Positions 1 through 9,578 of a DNA stretch of 58,697 bases are shown here, piece after piece (within the stretch, counting starts at the first letter, position 1; every line of letters starts with the position of its first letter). Origin of the DNA: Verrucomicrobiota bacterium (GTDB lineage: Bacteria; Verrucomicrobiota; Verrucomicrobiia; Limisphaerales; JAHDYP01); NCBI GenBank assembly GCA_023383055.1, contig JAHDYP010000024.1, forward strand, positions 1 through 58,697. Direction: 5' to 3'. The notes beneath the pieces were generated by a model. The model saw nothing but the letters and a program-made list of their open reading frames with translations. It was not told the DNA's origin and made no database searches. A program made the translations under genes and the position numbers.

Positions 1-410
1 GAAAGATTCATGTTCCCCCGAAAATACGGGTCCACCGCCCCGGAAAGATTCAGCTCAATCCCCTGCAAAGTGAACCCGCGCTGGTTCGGATCGTGACCGC
101 CCAACTGCGTGCCACCTTCAATGTCCGACGCCGTGGATCCGCCGGCGGCCACCGTGCCGACCAGGCCGAGGTCGAGATAGGCGTTGCCCCGGCCGAGCCG
201 AATGGGATCAGACGGCTGCCATCGGCTCTGGCCCACCACCGGCGGTCGTTGCTGGGCGAACTCCAATTCACTCGAGGATGCGGCCTCCGCCGGGTGCGGC
301 GGCAGCCAAAGAAGAAGCAACCACGTCAAACCCGCGAAGACCAGGTTGCCGGGCACCGGCCGGCGCCTGCCTATGCTCCCGATGCGTTGGACTGAATGTG
401 CGATTGCCAC
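1..410 (-). CDS. Outer-membrane porin/TonB-receptor-like protein, N-terminal part (cut by window edge)
   Basis: Only the first ~136 codons are in the window; the gene runs off the left edge. The reading frame gives a basic start (RRRPVP), a hydrophobic signal segment (NLVFAGLTWLLLLWLPP) and a probable AEA cleavage site. It then reads NAYLDLGLVGTVAAGG and a GGHDPNQRGFTLQGIELNLS stretch followed by GAVDPYF. That HDP-x-x-RGFT-x-Q-x-x-E-L-x-LSGAVDPYF pattern is, from memory of the family, typical of the amino end of bacterial outer-membrane receptors annotated as zinc-regulated TonB-dependent or porin-like proteins. The start is uncertain: GTG at 410 is chosen because it keeps the basic region, GTG at 356 is an alternative, and no clear Shine-Dalgarno is visible. 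Function is inferred from the N-terminal motif only. Confidence 0.6.
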   Translation of the reverse strand, partial: MAIAHSVQRIGSIGRRRPVPGNLVFAGLTWLLLLWLPPHPAEAASSSELEFAQQRPPVVGQSRWQPSDPIRLGRGNAYLDLGLVGTVAAGGSTASDIEGGTQLGGHDPNQRGFTLQGIELNLSGAVDPYFRGNMNL

Positions 411-481
411 CGGATTGAATTTGATGCTGGCGATTAAGTCACGAGCCCAGATTGGGGGCAAGCTGGTTTTGGCGGTTCGGG

Positions 482-1576
482 TCAACCGCCGGGACGGCGG
501 GCGATCCAACCGCCACCCACCACCAAATCGTCCTGATAAAACACGCAGGCCTGCCCGGGGGTCACCGCCCGCTGCGGCTGATGCAGGCGAACCCGGGCGC
601 GCCCGTCCGACAAGGGGGTGACCGTGGCTGGCGCGCCGGAGTGTTGGTAACGAATCTGCACGGTGGCTGAGATGGTTGCGGCCGGCTGCTCGAACGGAAT
701 CCAGTTGCACCGTTCGACCACAAACTCGTCCGATTGCAGGGCCGACTCGTCACCCACAATGACCCGGTTCCGCGCCGGATCGAGATCCACGACATAGAGC
801 GGACGGGGCGCGCTCACCCGCAGGCCGCGACGCTGGCCGATCGTGTAAAACTCAATGCCATCATGCCGCCCCAGGACACGTCCCTCGAGATCGACGATCT
901 CGCCGGCGTGTCGTTCCACCAGGCGGGATTGCTCCAGAAACCGGCCGTAATCGTTGTCCGGGACAAAACAGATCTCCATGCTCTCCTGCTTGCCCGCGGT
1001 CTTGAGCCGTGCCTGGCGGGCGGTCTCCCGGGTCTCCTGCTTCCGAAGCTCCCCCAGCGGGAAAAGCGTCTGCGCCAACTGCGACTGGCGCAGCGTAAAC
1101 AGAAAGTAACTCTGGTCCTTCCCTCGATCGCGCCCCCGCCGGAGCAGATAGCGGCCGTCCTCGCGACGTTCAATTCGCGCGTAGTGCCCAGTGGCAATAT
1201 GGCTGGCCCCAAGCTGCCGGGCGCGCTGGAGCAGCGTGCCGAACTTGAGCCGGTCGTTGCACATCACGCAGGGGTTCGGCGTCCGGCCGGCACGGTACTC
1301 CTCCGCAAAATAGGCGATCACCTGCTGCTGAAAAGCCTCCGCCTCGTCCACCAGGTAGAACGGAATCCCGAGCCGATGACAGACCGCCCGCGCGTCCATG
1401 ACGGCCTGGGGTCCGCAACACTTGTCCTCGGCCCGCGAGAGGCAGTCCTGCGGCCAGAGTTTCAGCGTGATCCCAATCACGTCGTAGCCCTGCTGCTGCA
1501 GCAGAGTCGCCGCCGCCGATGAATCCACGCCACCACTCATCCCCACCACCACCCGTGACTTGCCGTTTCCGTCCAT
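482..1576 (-). CDS. mnmA: tRNA-specific 2-thiouridylase MnmA
   Basis: MnmA makes the 2-thio group at the wobble uridine (U34) of Lys, Glu and Gln tRNAs, using ATP to adenylate the base and a persulfide sulfur relay. The 364-residue protein has the PP-loop VGMSGGVDSSAAA near its start, the first catalytic cysteine in PNPCVMCNDRLKFG, GHYARI, and the second cysteine in ESMEICFVPD, followed by the TIGQRRGL segment and the C-terminal beta-barrel. Length fits the family (~360 aa). An in-frame extension upstream exists, but ATG 1576 (MDGNGKSRVVVGMSGG) is chosen because it places the PP-loop at the usual distance from the start. It follows an 82-nt gap after the secreted-protein gene upstream. Confidence 0.95.
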   Translation of the reverse strand: MDGNGKSRVVVGMSGGVDSSAAATLLQQQGYDVIGITLKLWPQDCLSRAEDKCCGPQAVMDARAVCHRLGIPFYLVDEAEAFQQQVIAYFAEEYRAGRTPNPCVMCNDRLKFGTLLQRARQLGASHIATGHYARIERREDGRYLLRRGRDRGKDQSYFLFTLRQSQLAQTLFPLGELRKQETRETARQARLKTAGKQESMEICFVPDNDYGRFLEQSRLVERHAGEIVDLEGRVLGRHDGIEFYTIGQRRGLRVSAPRPLYVVDLDPARNRVIVGDESALQSDEFVVERCNWIPFEQPAATISATVQIRYQHSGAPATVTPLSDGRARVRLHQPQRAVTPGQACVFYQDDLVVGGGWIARRPGG

Positions 1577-1658
1577 TGAACGCGGAAGATACGGGGATGC
1601 GCGGACCGTGTAAAGGGATCGGAGCGGCGGTGTCGGAGCGGCTGGCGCGAAATCCGCC

Positions 1659-3419
1659 CTACGCGCCGGGTCGAGCCAGGCAGAGATCGAACGACCGTCG
1701 CCGCTCGATGAGCGGCTGCAGCGCCCCGAGCAACTCACGCCAGGTCAACCCGGCATCGACCACGACTAACGTCTGAACCTCGGACTCCAGCCACGGGGCG
1801 AACGCCGACGCATCGGGGATGGACTCGAAGGACGCGGTGAAGGCTTCCTCAGGCTTGAACCAGCCCGCCTGGGGAACCGGGACGGCGCCGGCCGGCTTGC
1901 GCGCCGCACCACAAAGCACCGTCCCGCCATCTTTGCGCAGTCGCAGGAGCAGCCCGGCCGCGATGGGCCCCTCGCGAATGGTGACCGCAAGCGGCGCGTT
2001 GGTACTCCCGTCGGAAAGCAAGGCGCGAGGCGGCGCGGCCAGATCGGTCTGCTGCTTGCGGTAGGGCTCGAGCGCCTTGACCATGACGCCGAAAGTCACG
2101 TCCGGATCCGGCCGCACATCCAGCCCAACTTCCCAACCCAGGTGCCGGCGCACGGAGAGCAACTGTTGAAGCCGCGCGACATCGTTCGAACTCGATGGCC
2201 GCGGTGAAGTTGACAGGCAACCCTCGACCGCCGGCTCGCTCAGGGAGGTCGCGCCGCTGACGGCAAGCAACAGTGGCAGTTCGACTCTGCCCGGGATGGG
2301 CGCATGCGCTTTGAGACAACTGGCCAGCCGGAGTTGATCCCGCAACCCCAGGAACCCGGCGGAGGCATCGGAAGATCCCACCGCCGCAAGGGCGCTTCCA
2401 ATTTCTGCAACGTAGACGCGCAGCAACTTGAGGGGGGCGTTGCGCAGACCAACCCGGGAACCACCCGCCGCCTGCCGAAGCAACTGCTCGACTTCGGCAG
2501 GACCCAATTCCCAACTCATCGCAACCGGGTTGGACGGCACCCGAGGTTCACCGGCGTCGCCCGGACGCAGGTCCACGAAAACCCGATAGTCCCCAAACGG
2601 CTCGCCTTCAATCAAACTCGAGTCGAAAGGAACCGACAACTGGAGGCGCACGCCGGGCGGCAGGGACACCTCCTGATACGCGCCTTCGACGGAAGTCGGG
2701 ACGTTGCCGAGGCGCCGGCCGGTGGCATCCACGATCCAGAGCTGAAAATCGTTGGGCCATACCACGCGTTGCTCCCGCACCGAGGCGTTGTGCAGCTCGA
2801 GGGTGAAGGGGCTCGGCCGCAACGGCGGCAGCTTGGCCGGGCCGGCCAGTTCGAGGCGCAGACCACGCTCGATCGCTCGAGCCTGGCGCTCCCCCAAATA
2901 GTCAGCCACGCTCAACAACCGCACCCGGATCGGCGGGGTGACGGCGGCCTCGCGCCACAGGTTCAAACCTCGCGGGACTTGGGGGGTTTGCTCCGGCAAG
3001 ACACCCGTGTAGCGCCCCTGCAACTGATACTCGCCGCTTTCCAGCAGCTGAACCCAGTCGGTCAGGCGCGTCTCGAAATCGGCCGGTTTCCCGGGCTCGA
3101 GCCGCTCCGCTTTGGCGAACATATGCGCGAGGGCCTGGCCCGGAGGCACCGGAACAATGGGACGGTTCTCAGCGGTAACCGTCAGGCGCCCGTTCAATCG
3201 GCAGCATCCTTCCCACATGAACGCCAGCGGTTCGGCGCTCTGGTTGCGGAACCGCCAGACCAACGGCGTGTGATCGCCGATCACATGCGTCGCCGCCGAA
3301 GGAATGACCAATTCGGCGGACACCGGCGATTCCGCCGCGCGCGGCGTGAGCGGTGCCGCCAACAGCGGCAGCGCGACGATCTCCGCCAACTTTCTCGCCA
3401 ACTTTGTCGCAAACTTCAT
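1659..3419 (-). CDS. Secreted hypothetical protein, 586 aa
   Basis: I do not recognise a named family. The protein begins MKFATKLARKLAEIVALPLL and has a signal peptide ending near PRAAES. Residues ~35-330 look beta-rich (HVIGDHTPLVWRFRNQSAEPLAF, GEYQLQGRYTG, FTLELHNAS, FGDYRVFVDL), suggesting two immunoglobulin-like modules. The C-terminal ~170 residues (ARLQQLLSVRRHLGWEVGLD, VTFGVMVKALEPYRKQQ, VVVDAGLTWRELLGALQPLI) weakly resemble the periplasmic domain of ExbD/TolR proteins, but that is only an impression. It lies between the small secreted gene (22 nt upstream) and mnmA, all on the minus strand. Confidence 0.75.
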   Translation of the reverse strand: MKFATKLARKLAEIVALPLLAAPLTPRAAESPVSAELVIPSAATHVIGDHTPLVWRFRNQSAEPLAFMWEGCCRLNGRLTVTAENRPIVPVPPGQALAHMFAKAERLEPGKPADFETRLTDWVQLLESGEYQLQGRYTGVLPEQTPQVPRGLNLWREAAVTPPIRVRLLSVADYLGERQARAIERGLRLELAGPAKLPPLRPSPFTLELHNASVREQRVVWPNDFQLWIVDATGRRLGNVPTSVEGAYQEVSLPPGVRLQLSVPFDSSLIEGEPFGDYRVFVDLRPGDAGEPRVPSNPVAMSWELGPAEVEQLLRQAAGGSRVGLRNAPLKLLRVYVAEIGSALAAVGSSDASAGFLGLRDQLRLASCLKAHAPIPGRVELPLLLAVSGATSLSEPAVEGCLSTSPRPSSSNDVARLQQLLSVRRHLGWEVGLDVRPDPDVTFGVMVKALEPYRKQQTDLAAPPRALLSDGSTNAPLAVTIREGPIAAGLLLRLRKDGGTVLCGAARKPAGAVPVPQAGWFKPEEAFTASFESIPDASAFAPWLESEVQTLVVVDAGLTWRELLGALQPLIERRRSFDLCLARPGA

Positions 3420-3441
3420 CGCAAACCGCGGTGATCGAATC

Positions 3442-4101
3442 TCACCGGCTTTCCTCCACCGCGGTCACCATCAAGTCGTCATACCAGATCGGCGTGCCCG
3501 AAAAGGGACTGCCCCATGCCCCGGGCCGGCCCGGAGCCGGTTCCTCCTTCTCGTCCCACGTGATGATCCAGCTGCCCGGCTCGCGCTCACCCTCCAACCA
3601 GGCCTTGCCCTCCACCTTCCAAACTCCATCGCCGGCCTTGCGCACCTGCAGCTTGAGCCAGGTCCAGGCGCCCGATTTCCACTCGAACGGCACCGACGCC
3701 AGCGGGACATCCCCTTTGACAATCTCCACCGACTTCTTAGCGGGAGCCACCCGCAGCCGATACCCGCCCACGCTGTTCAGACTGACGGCGAATGTCGGAT
3801 ACTTGCGGCCACGACTGGTCCCCTGAATCCGGCCGGACACCATCAAACCCTCCTTCTGCGCCGGGCCCATCAGGAACCCAAAACTCTCGAGGGGCGCTCC
3901 CGGCAACTCGAGGAGCCGGTTGCCCTCGTGCTCGCGAACCGCGAACTGGCCGTCGATGACCAGAAAATCGTCCGGGGTCTTGCCCACCTCGGTCTTCTCG
4001 AAATCGTTTTGGTAAATCGGCTGGGCGCCCGTTGCCGCACCCACCATCCCCACGGCCAGGAGAACACCCCCAAGCCGCCCCATGATTGTCTGCGTATTCA
4101 T
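3442..4101 (-). CDS. Small secreted concanavalin-like hypothetical protein
   Basis: 219 residues with a signal peptide (MGRLGGVLLAVGMVGAATGA) followed by IYQNDFEKTEVGKTPDDFLV. That opening, plus alternating strands (FAVREHEGNRLLELPG, GYRLRVAPAKKSVEIVKG, WTWLKLQVRKAGDGVWKVEG), is the usual pattern of LamG/DUF1080-like jelly-roll domains in Verrucomicrobiota and Planctomycetota, where such domains often bind or act on polysaccharide. No catalytic residue can be assigned. The gene follows the ABC permease gene by 49 nt and precedes the larger secreted protein by 22 nt, so it may be part of the same transcript. Family placement is inference. Confidence 0.75.
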   Translation of the reverse strand: MNTQTIMGRLGGVLLAVGMVGAATGAQPIYQNDFEKTEVGKTPDDFLVIDGQFAVREHEGNRLLELPGAPLESFGFLMGPAQKEGLMVSGRIQGTSRGRKYPTFAVSLNSVGGYRLRVAPAKKSVEIVKGDVPLASVPFEWKSGAWTWLKLQVRKAGDGVWKVEGKAWLEGEREPGSWIITWDEKEEPAPGRPGAWGSPFSGTPIWYDDLMVTAVEESR

Positions 4102-4150
4102 TTGCCAGGACTCGTCTCGTTTAACTCTCTAACCACCCCAACTCTAACCG

Positions 4151-7100
4151 TCATTCCCGCCGCAGCGCGGGCAGCAACTCGCCGCGCAACGACCACCGCG
4201 AAGCGCCCCAGGTCCATAACACACCACTGGCGAGCACCGCGGCCAGCGTCAGCCCAAGCGACGCATACGGCAGTTCGGACGACCGGATCGACGGCACCAC
4301 CGCCACGGCGGCCGCGGCCAACCCCACCACCAACCCAGCCAACAGGAGCAGCCCGTGCTCGCTCAATACCATCCAGCGCACCCCGCTGGGACGGTAACCC
4401 ACCGCCAGCAGCAACGCCAGCTCGCCCCGCCGCTCAAACACATTCCGCATCAGGACCACACCCAGCCCCACACTGCCCAGGACCAATCCCAGTCCACCCA
4501 GCACCTGGAACGTGCTCAAATACGTGTTCTGCACCGCGTTGAATTGCGCCAACCGACGCGTGGCCGGCGTCAACTCCAGCCCCTCGTCAACCAACGCCCG
4601 CGACAGCGTGCCCGCCACCCGGTCCGCATCCTTCGACGGAGCATCCACCAGAAACATTCGATACCCAACCTCCGACGGGAACAGCCTGACGAACGCTTCC
4701 TCGTCAATCAGCAGACTCCCCTGCAGGATCGAATTCGCCAACGCCCCGACAATCCGCACCCGAAAGGGACGCCCGCGATCGTCCACGTAATCCAGCGTGT
4801 CGCCCACCTTCTTGCCCATCGCCCAGACGATCGAGTTCACATCGCCGACCGCGGGGATCTCCCTTCCCGAAACCGCCGCGCCCGAATCCCCCGCGTTGTC
4901 CGCGGCACCGCGCAGCAATTCCCAGGGATGCTCTTCCCCGGAGTCTCCCGCCACCTTCGCGAAGGTGAATGCGCCGCGCGCCGCCAGCTTTGCGGTCGGC
5001 ACCCCCAACAATCGCGGTTGCTGTGCCCGATTCAAGTTCAGGCAACTGGCGTCGTCGCCATCCCGCACCCGAAACGCCAACACTTCAGCCTCCGCCAGGT
5101 CCGCTTCCTCCAGCGCGTAAAATTCGCGGCCCGTCGCCGTGTTCAAATCATGCACCACCGGCAGGGTGGACTCGCCCACCAGCGCATAACCCCCGGTGCC
5201 GGAGGAACGCCGGTCCGCATCCCGCACCGCGTCGAGCCGGAACACGCCAATCGACGCGATCAGAAAACTGCCGCACGCCAATAATCCCAGCGTCGCCAGG
5301 CTCCTCCTCCGCCGCCGGGTGACGTTCCGGATGCCCATGCCCCACAACGTCAACCGCCCCGCACCTTCCCGCGCGGCCAAACGCCCCATCCAAACTGAAC
5401 CCGCCGCCAATCCCGCCATCAACCATAACGCGCCAGCGCCAAAAAACAGCCCGGGATTGGCCTCTTGGACGCGGGCCAGCGCGAACGCGGTGAGCCCCGC
5501 GGCCATCACACTCAAGCCCAGCGCCAGCCAGACACCCCGAACCCCGGCGGCCACGGAGGGTGCCTGATCCTCGCCCGCGGATTCGGCCAACAACTCACGG
5601 GCCGGTTGCCGGGCCTGCCGGCGCAAGGCCAACGCAACCGTTGCCCAGGCCACCACGGTGCCGGCCAGGGCCCCGATGACGAGGGTCGCCGGCTCGGCGT
5701 GAAAAGTCAGCGCCGACGTTCCCACCGCGTCACGCCAGATGGTCGTCAAGCCCGCGAGCATCAGCCGCGCGTAAACGACTCCGCCCAGCAACCCAATCAC
5801 ACTCCCCAGCGCGGCCAGCGCCCCGCCCTCGCACCACAACAACCGTCGGACCTGCCGGGGCGTGAATCCCAACGCCAGCATCGTCCCCACCTCCGCCGAC
5901 CGCTGCTCGATCGCGAACTGAAACAACAAAGCCATCAACAACAATGCCGCCACCACCAGGAAGAAACTGAACCCGAGAAACAACCCGCCGAAATCCTGCG
6001 ACTCCGCCGCCGCTGCCAGCGCCTGCTGCCTGACCGATTCGAAGCGCAATCCCACCGCCGCCGGATCCAACCGCGCCAGCAAATCGCCCGCGATTCCAGC
6101 CGATAAGTCGGACGCCGACGCCCCCGCCGGATACCGCACCGCCGTCAGATTCCCGTACCGGTTCGCCCAAAGCCGCTGTCCCGCCGCCAGCGTGACGAAC
6201 GCTTTCGGCGTTCCCCGGTGTTCCTCCCAATACCGCTCGTCCTTCGGCCGAATCCGCGACAACTCCACCGGCAGGCTCGGATCCCAATCCCGCGTGCTCT
6301 CAGCCTGCTCGATCCCCGGGAATCCCGGCATCAACTCACGGTCCGCCGCCGCTCCGCTCAACGGAATCACGCCGTGCACCCGGAATCGCGCCTGCGCCTC
6401 CTCCAAACCGCGTCCGAGACCCATGGTGAAATATCTCAGCTCGACGATGTCCCCCGCCTTCAACCGCAAATCCTCAGCCAGCCACTCGTTCACGAGGATC
6501 TCCTCATCCCCCATCTCCGCCGGCACCACGGGCGCGCCCATGGCCGTCACCATCGAATACGGCGTGTACCGCTCTCCCGCGCGCAGTTCGTTGACGAAAT
6601 AGGTCAGGATCGCTCGGCCCGCCGATCGCGCTCCCAGCGACGCCTCGGTCACCGCTTCATCCAGGAAAACCCGGCCAGTCCGAAGCTCCAACTCATCCGT
6701 CCCGGGCAATTCGCGCAGTTCAAGCTCGGCATCCGCCAGTTGCCAATGCGCCTTCACCGCCGCTTGGGCCGCCGCCGCGCTCAGGCCTTCCCGAGTGCCG
6801 ACCAACAGCAGGTTGGCGCGCCCGGCCAGATCCAACGCCTCCTGCAGCCAGCCCAGCGGCACGAACGCATTGAACGGCGGAATCTGGCTGGCCCGCAGGC
6901 TGAACCGGCCCATCTCGGCATCGCCCACCACCCGCGCCACCTGGAGCCGCAGGGATTGCGTGGCGTCCTCCTGCGGCGCAATCGCCGCCTCCCGTGACAG
7001 ACCCGATGGCCGCGTTACCCGCAGCAACACGACGTCGCCGGGGCCGGCGTTCAACTGCTCCGCCAGCCGCCGGTTCAAGGCAACTTCGCCCCCTCTCAAC

Positions 7101-7480
7101 CCCGCGAGTTCCCCAGCCGCATCGGCCAACGCCCAAAACTCAGGCGTGACCCCGAGCACCTGCACCTGGTTTGCGCGCGCCGCTGCGTCGGTCCGACTCG
7201 CGGTGCCGAGCACCTGCATCCCGGGCGCCACTTTCGTCGCCAAATCCTCCGCCACGGCGTCCGCCAGGGCCGCGCGGAAAAAGCGGTCTTCCGACGCCAG
7301 CGCCAACTCGATGCCTTGAACCCTCGCCAGGGCCATCCCCCGCAGGCTGCCCCGCACGGAATCTCCCATCACCAGGGCTCCAATGAGCACCGCGCTGCCA
7401 ATCGCGGCGCCCAACCCCGCTCCCAGGTGCGACTTCGCGTGAAACCGCAGACTGCGGCTAATGAGAATCCACCAGTTCAT
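4151..7480 (-). CDS. ABC transporter permease with two FtsX-like halves
   Basis: A 1109-residue inner-membrane protein of the large FtsX/MacB type. It has one membrane span near the start (SHLGAGLGAAIGSAVLIGAL), a long periplasmic domain, a three-helix FtsX bundle in the middle (LFLGFSFFLVVAALLLMALL; MLALGFTPRQVRRLLWCEGG), two extra helices, a second periplasmic domain, and a second FtsX bundle at the C-terminus (VLGGLGLVLGSVGLGVVLMR). In this family the ATPase uses ATP to drive movement of lipids, lipoproteins or peptides without a classical import pore. Its start overlaps the end of the ATPase gene by 23 nt, so the two are translationally linked. ATG 7480 (MNWW) is preferred over ATG 7492. 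Substrate unknown. Confidence 0.9.
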   Translation of the reverse strand: MNWWILISRSLRFHAKSHLGAGLGAAIGSAVLIGALVMGDSVRGSLRGMALARVQGIELALASEDRFFRAALADAVAEDLATKVAPGMQVLGTASRTDAAARANQVQVLGVTPEFWALADAAGELAGLRGGEVALNRRLAEQLNAGPGDVVLLRVTRPSGLSREAAIAPQEDATQSLRLQVARVVGDAEMGRFSLRASQIPPFNAFVPLGWLQEALDLAGRANLLLVGTREGLSAAAAQAAVKAHWQLADAELELRELPGTDELELRTGRVFLDEAVTEASLGARSAGRAILTYFVNELRAGERYTPYSMVTAMGAPVVPAEMGDEEILVNEWLAEDLRLKAGDIVELRYFTMGLGRGLEEAQARFRVHGVIPLSGAAADRELMPGFPGIEQAESTRDWDPSLPVELSRIRPKDERYWEEHRGTPKAFVTLAAGQRLWANRYGNLTAVRYPAGASASDLSAGIAGDLLARLDPAAVGLRFESVRQQALAAAAESQDFGGLFLGFSFFLVVAALLLMALLFQFAIEQRSAEVGTMLALGFTPRQVRRLLWCEGGALAALGSVIGLLGGVVYARLMLAGLTTIWRDAVGTSALTFHAEPATLVIGALAGTVVAWATVALALRRQARQPARELLAESAGEDQAPSVAAGVRGVWLALGLSVMAAGLTAFALARVQEANPGLFFGAGALWLMAGLAAGSVWMGRLAAREGAGRLTLWGMGIRNVTRRRRRSLATLGLLACGSFLIASIGVFRLDAVRDADRRSSGTGGYALVGESTLPVVHDLNTATGREFYALEEADLAEAEVLAFRVRDGDDASCLNLNRAQQPRLLGVPTAKLAARGAFTFAKVAGDSGEEHPWELLRGAADNAGDSGAAVSGREIPAVGDVNSIVWAMGKKVGDTLDYVDDRGRPFRVRIVGALANSILQGSLLIDEEAFVRLFPSEVGYRMFLVDAPSKDADRVAGTLSRALVDEGLELTPATRRLAQFNAVQNTYLSTFQVLGGLGLVLGSVGLGVVLMRNVFERRGELALLLAVGYRPSGVRWMVLSEHGLLLLAGLVVGLAAAAVAVVPSIRSSELPYASLGLTLAAVLASGVLWTWGASRWSLRGELLPALRRE

Positions 7481-8156
7481 GCAGCGCTCCATCCCGCAGT
7501 TCGAACACCCGCTTCATCTGTTTCGCCAACTCAAGGGCATGCGTCACCACGATCAGGCTCACCCCTTCCTCGGCGTTCAAACGCACCAGCAACTCACCCA
7601 GATTCGCCGCCGACGACCGGTCCAATGCCCCCGTCGGCTCATCCGCCAGCAGCAACTTCGGCCGGTTGATCAGCGCTCGCACCACCGCCACCCGCTGGCG
7701 TTCGCCCCCGGACAACTGCCCCGGCCGATGCCCCAACCGTCCGCCCAGCCCCACCTTCTCGAGTAATTGCCGGGCCCGCCCCGGAGCCGAGTCCCTCAGC
7801 GCAACGTCGGCCAGTGGCAGGGTCGGCACCAGCACATTCTCGAGCACGGTGCATTGCGGCAACAGGTGATGCGATTGAAACACAAATCCCAGCTCGCGAT
7901 TGCGCACCCCGGCCATCGCCACTTCGTCGAGCCCCGTCAAATCCCGGCCATCCAGCTCGATGCGCCCGCCCGAGGGCCGGTCCAGAGTCCCGATAATATT
8001 CAGCAGGGTGCTCTTGCCGCAGCCCGAGGGCCCCACAATCGCCAGCGATTCCCCGGCCGCCAGGGTGAGATTCACCCGCGCCAGCACCTCCACCTTTCCC
8101 GCACCGGAGTCGTAATGCTTCGTGATCTCCGCCAGCGATAACATTGGTTTCGTCAT
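7458..8156 (-). CDS. ABC transporter ATP-binding protein (LolD/MacB type)
   Basis: A 232-residue ATPase with Walker A GPSGCGKST (42-50), Q-loop (Q94), signature LSGGE (148-152), Walker B LLLADEP (168-174) and the switch His (H206). PTGALDR after Walker B is typical of the MacB/LolD/FtsE branch. It pairs with the overlapping FtsX-type permease downstream. The start at 8156 is chosen because GGGAG lies about seven bases upstream; an in-frame ATG at 8213 would add 19 residues without family support. The partner adaptor protein is not adjacent. Confidence 0.93.
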   Translation of the reverse strand: MTKPMLSLAEITKHYDSGAGKVEVLARVNLTLAAGESLAIVGPSGCGKSTLLNIIGTLDRPSGGRIELDGRDLTGLDEVAMAGVRNRELGFVFQSHHLLPQCTVLENVLVPTLPLADVALRDSAPGRARQLLEKVGLGGRLGHRPGQLSGGERQRVAVVRALINRPKLLLADEPTGALDRSSAANLGELLVRLNAEEGVSLIVVTHALELAKQMKRVFELRDGALHELVDSH

Positions 8157-8256
8157 TTCCGTTTCTCCCAACCTGTGCCGCAAACCTCCCAATACTGCGG
8201 AGTCGAACGGCAAAAGGTCAATTCGAGGCGATTACGTCGCGGAGCGGGCGTTTCGT

Positions 8257-9576
8257 TCACTCCGGTTTTTGGTCGTGAGGCGTTGGGAGTTCGAGGTTCG
8301 CTCGCACCCACCGGCGGGCCTTCATCTCGAACCGGGGCAATGTCCCGTGATCCACGGGCGACACCGGCACCCGCAAGGCAAAGGCATCCTGCAGCGCCTT
8401 GCGTAACCTCCCCACCAGGTCCGACACCTCCGCGCACCCCGGCAGCGGCTCGATCAACACCTTGAGCTCATCCAGATGATGCACCGTCTCGATCCGCACC
8501 TGGTACTCGGCGATCTCCGGCAAGCCCCGGATAATCTCATCCACCGCCCCGGGAAACACGTTCACCCCCCGGATGATCAACATGTCATCCACCCGACCGA
8601 GAATCCCGCCCTCGAGCGCCAGTTCCACGCGCCCGCAAACGCACGGAGCCCGGCCAGGAGGACGCGCCCGCACCAGATCCCCGGTGCGATACCGCAGCAA
8701 CGGCGAACCCAGTCGCCGCAGGGTGGTCAAAACCAGTTCTCCCGATTCGCCGGGCGCCGGCGCCTGGCCAGTCCGCGGGTCGATCACCTCCGGCAAATAC
8801 CCCGATTCGATCACATGCAGCACGCCCGGCTGGGCGGGGCACTCATACGTCACCGGCCCCACCTCGGTCATGCCATGATGGTCAAATACCCGCGCACCGC
8901 ACCACAACCGTTCAAGACGCGAACGCACGCCCGGAATGCTGCCGCCCGGTTCCCCCGCCACCACCAGCAGACGCACCCCCGTCCCGGCCAGGCTAAGGCT
9001 TTCCTCAGCCGCCACCTCGGCCAGGCGCGCGGCATATGTCGGCGTGCAACACAGGACCGTGACTTCATTGTCCAAAATCATCCGCAGCCGGGCCGCGCTG
9101 GTCAGCCCGCCTCCGGGCAGGCACAGACAACCCAGGCGCGTGGCCGCCTCGAACGCCATCCAGAATCCAATGAACGGCCCGAAGGTGAAGGCAAACAGAA
9201 CCCGATCGCCGGCGTGAACACCGGCGGCCTCAAATACCTCAACCCAACCTTCCACCAGGGCATCCCAACTCCGCGGCGTATCCAGCCACCGCAACGGCTG
9301 TCCCGTCGTGCCGCTGGTCTGGTGAAATCGGGTATACTCCTCGACCGGAAAAGTCAGATTGCTGCCGTAAGGCGGATGCGCCCGCTGGTCCCGCACCAAC
9401 TCCGCCTTTGTCGTCAAGGGAACCACCCGCGCGTACTCGCTCAGGCTGGCCATGCCATCCAACCCTTCAATCCCCCCCAGCTTGGCCTGGTAAAACCGAT
9501 TGGACGCGGTCACCGCTCCCAGCAGCTCCCGCAACTGCGTCAATTGACGCGACTCCAGTTCGGCCCGGCTGTTCAC
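8257..9576 (-). CDS. Phenylacetate-CoA ligase-like (PaaK-type) adenylate-forming enzyme
   Basis: Enzymes of this family activate an aryl carboxylic acid with ATP to the acyl-adenylate and then the CoA thioester. The 439-residue protein has the P-loop-like TSGTTGQPLRW (about 87-97), the conserved DHHGMTEVGPVTYEC core, TGD in YRTGDLVRA, GRVDDMLIIRGVNVFP and a C-terminal lid with a lysine (FEMKARRWV). Length matches PaaK (~430 aa). It is the last gene of the operon from 16517. GTG 9576 is chosen as start because AAGGA lies six bases upstream; it begins two bases after the DMT-type gene stops. Given a chorismate-lyase-like protein upstream, a hydroxybenzoate is a plausible substrate, but this is inference. 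Confidence 0.86.
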   Translation of the reverse strand: MNSRAELESRQLTQLRELLGAVTASNRFYQAKLGGIEGLDGMASLSEYARVVPLTTKAELVRDQRAHPPYGSNLTFPVEEYTRFHQTSGTTGQPLRWLDTPRSWDALVEGWVEVFEAAGVHAGDRVLFAFTFGPFIGFWMAFEAATRLGCLCLPGGGLTSAARLRMILDNEVTVLCCTPTYAARLAEVAAEESLSLAGTGVRLLVVAGEPGGSIPGVRSRLERLWCGARVFDHHGMTEVGPVTYECPAQPGVLHVIESGYLPEVIDPRTGQAPAPGESGELVLTTLRRLGSPLLRYRTGDLVRARPPGRAPCVCGRVELALEGGILGRVDDMLIIRGVNVFPGAVDEIIRGLPEIAEYQVRIETVHHLDELKVLIEPLPGCAEVSDLVGRLRKALQDAFALRVPVSPVDHGTLPRFEMKARRWVRANLELPTPHDQKPE

Positions 9577-9578
9577 GT